Assembly: GCA_938027385.1 (NCBI GenBank)
Contig: CALJBF010000121.1
Coordinates: 1-10,699 of the forward strand
Origin: an uncultured Porphyromonadaceae bacterium
GTDB lineage: Bacteria > Bacteroidota > Bacteroidia > Bacteroidales > Muribaculaceae
Direction: 5' to 3'
Length of the DNA: 10,699 nucleotides
Under the pieces are notes generated by a model. That model made no database searches. It saw nothing but the letters and a program-made list of their open reading frames with translations, and was not told the origin of the DNA. Numbering within the stretch: the first letter of the stretch is position 1; each line of letters begins with the position of its first letter. This document shows positions 5,413-10,699 of this stretch, one piece after another. The translations under genes were made by a program, and so were the position numbers.

Positions 5413-6333
5413 TCATTGCCCTTGCGGCAGGTGGCTTGCAGCGCGCTCCCGGCGGTATATCTGCCATGAGTTCACGATATTGTGCCACGCTACATAAGCG
5501 GCCGGCGCAGCCGAGGCCACGGGGTTGAGGTAAGTGAGCGTGAGCCAGATGGCAAGCACGGTGTTCTTCTGGCCCAGGCTCTGTGCACCCGATATAGGAT
5601 CGCCGTATCGGCGTCCGATCATGCGCCCGACGGCAAACTGCGCTATGCAGGCCAGCAGTGCCACGCCGGCAAGGGCCAGCATGAGCGGTATCATGGAGGC
5701 TGGCTCCCTGAGCAGGAACGTTACGGAATTGCCCACTACCAGTATCAGTGCGAAAGCCCAGATGTAGAACGAGAGGCCCTGGTGGTTGGCGATCGAGCTA
5801 TGCACACGCGGCACATATCTCTGCATCAGCAGTGCCAGAGCGAGTGGGCCGAGGATAAGGGGCAGCACGTTCTGCGCTATCGACATCAGCGATTCGCCGA
5901 ATGATATTTCGGCTCCGTCACCCATGTATGACAGCAACGGCGGGGCCAGAAACGCTACCGCCAGGTGCGAGAACAGCGAGTATGTGGCCACTTTGGGAAT
6001 TGAGCCCCCCAGCATGCCGGTGATGACAGGTGCGGCAGTGGCCGTGGGGCAGAATACGCAGATGAAAGCCCCCTGCGCCAGCATCTCGTTTATGGGGCGG
6101 AGCGCCAGATATATTGCGCATGCCCCTGCTATCTGCGCCCCCAACAGCAGCCATATATACGGCCCTACGTGGAAGTCTGAGGGCCTCACGCGGCAGTAGG
6201 TAATGAGCAACATTATGAAAATCAGATATTTCGACATAAAAGCCACATATCCGATATAGTTGTGCAGTAAGACGCCCAGTATCATCGCGATAGGAAGCAT
6301 CCACGGTTTTATTCGCTTGCGGAAACTGCTCAT
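5413..6333 (-). CDS. BASS-family (bile acid:Na+ symporter-like) transporter
   Basis: A 306-aa integral membrane protein with about ten hydrophobic segments (roughly 11-30, 34-48, 58-78, 86-108, 114-134, 152-172, 189-208, 212-235, 256-272, 275-293) in two structural repeats. The broken helices that form the substrate and sodium site are recognisable: CPTATAAPVITGMLGG (95-110) in the first repeat and SLGQKNTVLAIWLTLTYLNP (252-271) in the second. Family members move bile acids, pantothenate, pyruvate or other organic anions, usually with sodium. The sequence does not tell which, and the common annotation as a bile acid transporter should not be taken literally. The next gene upstream on the same strand is a succinate CoA-transferase, which makes an organic acid conceivable. 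A TAACTTTG -7 element directly upstream suggests independent transcription. Confidence 0.8.
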   Translation of the reverse strand: MSSFRKRIKPWMLPIAMILGVLLHNYIGYVAFMSKYLIFIMLLITYCRVRPSDFHVGPYIWLLLGAQIAGACAIYLALRPINEMLAQGAFICVFCPTATAAPVITGMLGGSIPKVATYSLFSHLAVAFLAPPLLSYMGDGAEISFGESLMSIAQNVLPLILGPLALALLMQRYVPRVHSSIANHQGLSFYIWAFALILVVGNSVTFLLREPASMIPLMLALAGVALLACIAQFAVGRMIGRRYGDPISGAQSLGQKNTVLAIWLTLTYLNPVASAAPAAYVAWHNIVNSWQIYRRERAASHLPQGQ

Positions 6334-6354
6334 GTGATATTTGATTTGTCACTG

Positions 6355-6362
6355 CAAAGTTA
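6355..6362 (-). promoter_or_regulatory. -7 element of the BASS transporter gene
   Basis: Reads TAACTTTG on the minus strand, a full match to TAnnTTTG, about 21 bp upstream of the start codon. It sits inside a small inverted repeat, AAAGTT-ACAA-AACTTT (6356-6371). No clear -33 element is present. Upstream positions are taken by the hairpin CGGC-ATAA-GCCG and then the 9-mer repeat array. Confidence 0.55.
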
Positions 6363-6383
6363 CAAAACTTTCGGCATAAGCCG

Positions 6384-6483
6384 CACATAAGCCACATAAG
6401 TCACATAAGTTACATACGCCACACACGAAACGGATGTAACGTATGTGGCGTATGTAACTTATGTGACGTATGTGACTTATGTG
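6384..6483. repeat. Inverted array of 9-bp tandem repeats
   Basis: The left arm has five 9-mers at 6384-6428 (CACATAAGC, CACATAAGT, CACATAAGT, TACATACGC, CACACACGA). The right arm has six at 6430-6483 in reverse-complement sense (ACGGATGTA, ACGTATGTG, GCGTATGTA, ACTTATGTG, ACGTATGTG, ACTTATGTG). Paired as a hairpin, the arms are about 45 bp with four mismatches around a loop of about 10 bases. The array starts seven bases after the CoA-transferase stop codon and lies just upstream of the BASS promoter. It could separate the two transcripts or bind a protein cooperatively. Confidence 0.85.
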
Positions 6484-6489
6484 GGGGCG

Positions 6490-7983
6490 TTATTTATAAC
6501 GCGAGAAATCGGTTGCCTGCATCGAGCCTTCCTCGGCAAAGGCGCGATGGAATTCGAAGGCGGCCTGCAGGGTGATGGGGGTCTGTCCCTTGGTGCCGAG
6601 CTTGAGGTAATCCCACAGCAGTTGCTTGTACATGGGGTGTGCGCAGTTCTCGATGATGGTTTCGGCGCGCTGTACGGGGTCTTTGCCGCGGAGGTCGGCG
6701 ATACCCTGGTCGGTGATCAGTACGTCTACCGAGTGCTCCGAGTGGTCGCAGTGCGTAACCTGCGGCACAATGTTGCTGATCAGGCCCTCTTTGGTGATTG
6801 ACGGGCACGAGAATATCGAAATGTAGGCATTGCGGGTAAAGTCACCCGAGCCGCCGATGCCGTTCATCATGCGGGTTCCGAGCACGTGAGTCGAGTTCAC
6901 GCAACCGAAGATGTCGGCCTCGAGCGCGGTATTCATGGCGATGACGCCGAGTCGGCGGATGACCTCCGGGTTGTTCGAGATTTCGGCGGGGCGCATCAGA
7001 ATCTTGTCGTGGAAGAAGTTCATGTCGGCGAACAGCTGCGATTCCACTTCGTTTGAGAAGGTCATCGAGCAGGTCGAGGCAAACTGGCACTTGCCGATGC
7101 GCAGGAGCTCGAGTACCGAATCCTGCACTACCTCTGTGTACATCATGAAGTTGGGGAGTTCCTTGTCGATGGCCAGGTAGTTGAGCACTGCGTTGGCCAC
7201 ATTGCCCACGCCGCTTTGCAGGGGGAGGAATTCCTTGGGGATGCGGCCCGCGCGGTATTCCGACACGAGGAACTGCACCACGTTGGCGCCGATGCGCTCT
7301 GAAGTCTCGTCGGGCTTGGTGAACGATTTCACGCCGTCAAGCGCGTTGGTGCGCACGATACCGACCACCTTCGAGGGGTCTATCTTGAGGGTAGGGCGCC
7401 CGATGCGGTCGTTGGGGGCGTAGATAGGTATCTCGCGGCGGCGGGGCGGATCGAGTGGCTTATAGACATCATGCATCCCCATGAGCGACGCGGGTAGCGC
7501 CTCGTTAAGTTCGATGAAGATTTTCTTTGCCATCGGGGCGTAGGTGGGGATGTTGCCCAGGCCGCAGCCAAGCAGTACTTCGCCGGTCTCGTCTATGGCG
7601 GCGGCCTCGATAATGGCCACGTCTACATCTCCGTAAAATCCGTAACGGGTTTCCTGGGCCATCTCCGAGAGGTGACGGTCGGTATAATGTGCGTCGTGGC
7701 TGTTGATGCGTTTGCGCAGGTCGGGGGTGTTCTGGTAGGGGGCGCGACGGTTGATGGCGTTGTTGCGCGCCAGAATGCCGTCGACATGATCATTAGTCGA
7801 GGCTCCGGTGTAAATATTGACTTTGAAATCGCGTCCGGCCTCATGTTCGGCCTGGGCCTTGAGGGCTACCGCCTCGGTGATAGCCTTGGGGTTGCCAGGG
7901 GCTGTGAACCCCGACAGGCCTAAAGTGTCGCCGTTGTTGATGGTCTGGGCGGCTTCCTCGGCCGTGATGAAATTATAAGCCAT
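6490..7983 (-). CDS. Succinyl-CoA:acetate CoA-transferase (acetyl-CoA hydrolase/transferase family)
   Basis: A 497-aa class I CoA-transferase, close in length to AarC of Acetobacter (about 505 aa). It exchanges CoA between succinate and acetate, possibly propionate, in the cytosol. The family signatures are all present: SGFTAPGNPKA near the N-terminus (24-34); LQSGVGNVANAVL (255-267); MYTEVVQDS with the expected catalytic glutamate E284, which forms the glutamyl-CoA thioester; and MNGIGGSGDFTRNAYISIF (373-391), which helps form the oxyanion and CoA site. In Bacteroidales such an enzyme links the methylmalonyl-CoA route of propionate formation to acetate and succinate pools. I prefer this to acetyl-CoA hydrolase because of the TEVVQD and GIGGSGDF motifs, but substrate preference needs an assay. 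The start MAYNFITAEEAA follows the family. Only a weak promoter-like TTTCTTTG is seen upstream (8064 to 8057). Confidence 0.88.
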   Translation of the reverse strand: MAYNFITAEEAAQTINNGDTLGLSGFTAPGNPKAITEAVALKAQAEHEAGRDFKVNIYTGASTNDHVDGILARNNAINRRAPYQNTPDLRKRINSHDAHYTDRHLSEMAQETRYGFYGDVDVAIIEAAAIDETGEVLLGCGLGNIPTYAPMAKKIFIELNEALPASLMGMHDVYKPLDPPRRREIPIYAPNDRIGRPTLKIDPSKVVGIVRTNALDGVKSFTKPDETSERIGANVVQFLVSEYRAGRIPKEFLPLQSGVGNVANAVLNYLAIDKELPNFMMYTEVVQDSVLELLRIGKCQFASTCSMTFSNEVESQLFADMNFFHDKILMRPAEISNNPEVIRRLGVIAMNTALEADIFGCVNSTHVLGTRMMNGIGGSGDFTRNAYISIFSCPSITKEGLISNIVPQVTHCDHSEHSVDVLITDQGIADLRGKDPVQRAETIIENCAHPMYKQLLWDYLKLGTKGQTPITLQAAFEFHRAFAEEGSMQATDFSRYK

Positions 7984-8100
7984 ATCTGATAATGTTGGTA
8001 AATCGTGAATATGACGGCATCCGATTATGTGGAAAGCAACATAATTGCATCATGCGCAAAGAAACTCCTCGCGGATGATACGATGCACTGCATTTTTTTG

Positions 8101-8108
8101 TAATTTTG
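8101..8108 (+). promoter_or_regulatory. -7 element of miaB
   Basis: TAATTTTG is a full match to the Bacteroidetes -7 consensus. No clear -33 element lies 19-21 bases upstream. If used, transcription starts near 8113. This excludes the ATG at 8045 as the miaB start and leaves 8150 or 8228. Confidence 0.5.
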
Positions 8109-8227
8109 TGCAAAAATACGGCTTTTGGCTCAGCCCGGCAAAATTTTTAATGCTGTTTTACAGCACATATTTGCCTGCGGGTGCCGGCTCCGTTGCGGGG
8201 TTCAGTGGCCGTGAAACTTGTAATCAG

Positions 8228-9559
8228 GTGAACAACAAGAAACTGTATATCGAGACATACGGCTGCCAGATGAATGTGGCCGACTCAGAGGTCGTGGCCG
8301 CCGTGATGGGCATGGCCGGATACGATACCGTCGACAGTGTCGAGGAGGCCGACGCCATTCTGCTGAATACCTGTTCGATACGCGACAATGCCGAGCAGAA
8401 GATTGTCAGCCGTCTGCAGACGCTGGCCGCCCTGCGGCGCAAGAACCGTTCGCGCCGGCTGATAGTGGGCGTGATCGGGTGCATGGCCGAGCGTGTGCGC
8501 GAGGGGCTGGTGGAGGACCACGGCGTTGACATCGTTGCCGGCCCTGACGCATACCTTGACCTGCCCAACCTCTTTGCCGCCGCCGAGACCGGCGCGCGTG
8601 CCGTGAATGTCGAGCTCTCGACCACAGAGACTTACCGTGACATCATACCCAGCCGCATAACCGGCAACCGCGTGAGCGGATTCCTGAGCATCATGCGCGG
8701 GTGCAACAATTTCTGCTCGTACTGCATCGTGCCCTATACCCGTGGCCGCGAACGCAGCCGCGAGGTAGACAGCATATTGCGCGAGGTGGCCGACCTGCGC
8801 GCCCGCGGTTTCCGCGAGGTCACGCTGCTCGGGCAGAACGTGAACTCATATCGCTATACGGGGCCCGACGGCGAGACCGTGAATTTCGCGCGTCTGCTGG
8901 CGTTGGTGGCTGAGGCCGCCCCCGACATGCGTGTGCGTTTCAGCACCTCGCATCCCAAGGATATGTCTGACGAGACCATTGACACCATCGCCCGCTATCC
9001 GAACATCTGCAACCACGTGCACCTGCCGGTGCAGTCGGGCTCGAACGCCGTGCTTAAGTCGATGAACCGCAAATATACCCGCGAGTGGTATCTGGGGCGT
9101 GTGGCCGCCATCCGCGAGCGCATACCCGACTGTGGCCTCTCGACCGACCTCTTCACCGGTTTTCATGACGAGAGCGAGGAGGACTTCGAGCAGACACTGG
9201 CGCTGATGCGCGAGGCCGCTTTCGACTCGGCGTTCATGTTCAAGTATTCAGAGCGCCCCGGCACGCTTGCCTCGCGCGAGATGCCCGACAATGTGCCCGA
9301 AGATGTGAAGATAGCGCGTCTGAACCGCATGATCGCCCTGCAGAACGAGCTTTCGGCCGAATCGAACCGCCGCGACATCGGCAAGGTCTTCGAGGTGCTT
9401 GTGGAGGGTGTCTCGAAACGCAGCACGGCCCAGTGGGTGGGGCGTACACAGCAGAACAAGACCTGCGTCTTCCCGCGCGGCGATTTCCGTGTGGGCGATC
9501 TGGTGAAAGTGCGCGTCCGCGAGGTGTCGTCGGCCACGCTGATATGCGACCTGGCCTGA
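8228..9559 (+). CDS. miaB: tRNA-2-methylthio-N6-dimethylallyladenosine synthase
   Basis: A radical-SAM methylthiotransferase that converts i6A37 to ms2i6A37 in tRNAs reading codons beginning with U. With the GTG start it has 443 residues. The N-terminal UPF0004 domain carries C13 (YGCQMN), C49 (NTCSIRDN) and C85 (GCMAER), which hold the auxiliary 4Fe-4S cluster. The radical-SAM motif C159-x3-C163-x2-C166 (GCNNFCSYCIVPYTRGRERSR) holds the SAM-binding cluster. The TRAM domain is at the C-terminus, from about residue 377. The RGCNNFCSYCIVPYTRGRE wording favours MiaB over MtaB or RimO. An open frame extends upstream to 8045, but it crosses the probable promoter and encodes unlikely residues. GTG at 8228, directly before NNKKLYIETYGCQMN, fits family starts best; ATG at 8150 would add 26 residues and cannot be fully excluded. 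The gene is divergent from the CoA-transferase gene. Confidence 0.92.
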   Translation: MNNKKLYIETYGCQMNVADSEVVAAVMGMAGYDTVDSVEEADAILLNTCSIRDNAEQKIVSRLQTLAALRRKNRSRRLIVGVIGCMAERVREGLVEDHGVDIVAGPDAYLDLPNLFAAAETGARAVNVELSTTETYRDIIPSRITGNRVSGFLSIMRGCNNFCSYCIVPYTRGRERSREVDSILREVADLRARGFREVTLLGQNVNSYRYTGPDGETVNFARLLALVAEAAPDMRVRFSTSHPKDMSDETIDTIARYPNICNHVHLPVQSGSNAVLKSMNRKYTREWYLGRVAAIRERIPDCGLSTDLFTGFHDESEEDFEQTLALMREAAFDSAFMFKYSERPGTLASREMPDNVPEDVKIARLNRMIALQNELSAESNRRDIGKVFEVLVEGVSKRSTAQWVGRTQQNKTCVFPRGDFRVGDLVKVRVREVSSATLICDLA

Positions 9560-9647
9560 CGGTGCTGTAAAAATCGCGGTTCGGCCCGTTTTTTGCGCCT
9601 GAACGGTGCGGAGTGCCCTGCAATTTAGGAATTTTAATACAAAAAAG

Positions 9648-9679
9648 ATTGACAAGGGCTTTCCGATATAGTAATTTTG
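9648..9679 (+). promoter_or_regulatory. Promoter of ftsX
   Basis: TAATTTTG (9672-9679) lies exactly 20 bases after ATTG (9648-9651), an excellent Bacteroidetes -33/-7 pair. The predicted leader to the start at 9765 is about 80 nt. It indicates that ftsX is transcribed separately from miaB, whose stop is about 90 bp upstream. Confidence 0.65.
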
Positions 9680-9764
9680 TGCTGAATTTGCACTCTCCTC
9701 CCCATCATCCACGTCAACTCACCGGTTTGCCGCGGGCTGTATCGCGTGGCAGACAACATTATTT

Positions 9765-10637
9765 ATGGAGAAAAACAACAATAACCGCATATCGGGCATC
9801 GGCGACCGGCTGACATCCACGATAAGTGTCACCCTGGTGCTGTTTATCCTGGGGCTTGTGGCCACCATCAACATCGCGTTCGGCTCGGTAGAGCGTTCGG
9901 TAAAGGAGAAGATGGGATTCTCGGTAGTGCTGACCGACAGCGTGCCCGCCCAGGCGCTCGATTCGCTGAGGCAGTCATGTGCCGCCGCGCAGTACGTGTC
10001 ATCATGGCAATTTCTTTCGGCCGACGATGTGCTGGCTCTCGAAACCGGCGGTCACGGCACTGAGCTTGTAGACCAGATCGGGTTCAATCCTTACGCGCCG
10101 ATGATCGAGGTGAAGGTGAAAGCGGCCTATGCCAACGTCGACTCGCTGAACCGCGTGACCGCCCTCTGGCGTGCGTGTCCGTATGTCGACGAGGTGCCCG
10201 TGAACACCGAGATGGTCGGCAATCTGCAGCGCAACGCCGACATGCTCAACCTCGTGCTGCTTGTAGTGGCTGCGACACTGCTGCTGATTTCGTTCGTGCT
10301 TATAAACAACACCGTGCGCCTCACCATATATTCGCGCCGATTCCTGATACACACAATGAAACTTGTCGGTGCCAAAGGCTCGTTCATACGCCGCCCGTTT
10401 CTGGTCTCGAACGCCCTGCAGGGTGTGGTGTCCGGTCTGACAGCGGGTGCTTTGCTGTGCGCCCTGGTGGCATGGGCCAAGGACTGGTATCCGGCACTGG
10501 GCGCCCTGATGCCGTGGAGCGCGACTTTCATCGTGTTCGGTGCCGTGGTGGTGCTCGGCGTGATTATATGCGTCATTGCCGCTCTGCTGGCCACCAACCG
10601 CTATCTGCGGTCTGACTATGACGGGATGTTCGACTGA
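9765..10637 (+). CDS. ftsX: Cell-division ABC transporter permease FtsX
   Basis: A 290-aa FtsX. With the ATPase FtsE it forms an ABC-type complex at the division site that activates peptidoglycan hydrolysis rather than transporting a substrate. The topology is canonical. A cytoplasmic N-terminus is followed by membrane segment 1 (about 20-40) and a periplasmic domain of about 120 residues (41-160, including VVLTDSVPAQALDSLRQSC and PYVDEVPVNTEMV). Segment 2 (161-183) leads to the cytoplasmic loop MKLVGAKGSFIRRPFL (198-213), the conserved FtsX signature contacting FtsE. Segments 3 (about 213-236) and 4 (about 252-276) follow. FtsE is not adjacent, as is usual in Bacteroidetes to my knowledge. 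The start MEKNNNN at 9765 gives the expected short N-terminus. It is probably the first gene of an operon continuing beyond the window. Confidence 0.9.
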   Translation: MEKNNNNRISGIGDRLTSTISVTLVLFILGLVATINIAFGSVERSVKEKMGFSVVLTDSVPAQALDSLRQSCAAAQYVSSWQFLSADDVLALETGGHGTELVDQIGFNPYAPMIEVKVKAAYANVDSLNRVTALWRACPYVDEVPVNTEMVGNLQRNADMLNLVLLVVAATLLLISFVLINNTVRLTIYSRRFLIHTMKLVGAKGSFIRRPFLVSNALQGVVSGLTAGALLCALVAWAKDWYPALGALMPWSATFIVFGAVVVLGVIICVIAALLATNRYLRSDYDGMFD

Positions 10638-10694
10638 CGCCGCACCCGCCTGTCTGAGTCATGTTGTCTGTATCGAGTAAAAAAGATTGTAATC

Positions 10695-10699
10695 ATGGA
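10695..10699 (+). CDS. Probable start of the next gene (cut by window edge)
   Basis: The window ends in ATGGA, 57 bp after the ftsX stop and preceded by an AT-rich stretch. In Bacteroidetes, ftsX is commonly followed by a small DUF3098 membrane protein and then uppP, and those small proteins often begin Met-Asp/Glu. Five bases cannot identify a gene, so this rests on expected gene order only. Confidence 0.3.

Noticed and set aside
6384..6483. CRISPR array
   Set aside because: The units are 9 bp, contiguous and without spacers, and the two halves are inverted.
6445..6801. 118-codon plus-strand frame beginning MAYVTYVTYVTYVG
   Set aside because: The repeated Tyr-Val-Thr is just the 9-bp repeat array read in frame, and the rest is antisense to the CoA-transferase gene.
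8057..8064. TTTCTTTG on the minus strand as promoter of the CoA-transferase gene
   Set aside because: The first A of TAnnTTTG is missing and no -33 element is found at the right distance.
9569..9594. Possible terminator after miaB (A run, short CGG/CCG stem, T run)
   Set aside because: Only three or four GC pairs can form and the A and T runs are out of register; too weak to list.

Overview
The window looks like a chromosomal segment of a gut Bacteroidales bacterium, most likely from the Muribaculaceae/Bacteroides/Prevotella side of the order. That placement is inferred from three things. The protein families present include a Bacteroidetes-type LpxH, a PorT-like beta-barrel, an OmpA with a Bacteroidales-style linker, and an FtsX encoded without FtsE. 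Several gene starts are preceded by the Bacteroidetes -7 promoter element TAnnTTTG rather than a -10 TATAAT box. Shine-Dalgarno sequences are scarce. No phage, transposase, CRISPR, tRNA or rRNA gene was seen.

Layout, left to right. Positions 1-532 hold no recognisable gene, but contain two copies of a perfect palindrome, a bidirectional terminator and a possible short minus-strand transcript. Next is a two-gene minus-strand operon: a MIP18/DUF59 iron-sulfur assembly protein followed by lpxH. A divergent promoter region separates it from a plus-strand outer-membrane beta-barrel gene, which ends in a strong terminator. An OmpA-family gene follows on the minus strand. A 675-bp gap then carries what looks like a separate minus-strand transcription unit: three direct repeats phased at 10 bp, a good promoter, a structured region and a terminator. 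Beyond it come a Crp/Fnr-family regulator, a BASS-type transporter and a succinyl-CoA:acetate CoA-transferase, all on the minus strand. A composite palindromic repeat lies between the regulator and the transporter, and a large inverted array of 9-bp repeats lies between the transporter and the transferase. The right end carries plus-strand miaB (tRNA methylthiotransferase) and ftsX, and the window ends on the probable start codon of the next gene.

Most genes are housekeeping or envelope functions: lipid A synthesis, Fe-S assembly, tRNA modification, cell-division ABC permease, outer-membrane proteins, and succinate/acetate/propionate carbon flow. No complete novel multi-gene system is evident. 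The most unusual material is intergenic: the phased-repeat promoter and putative small RNA or leader upstream of ompA, the 9-mer inverted array at 6384-6483, and the palindromes at 49-127 and 5205-5277.
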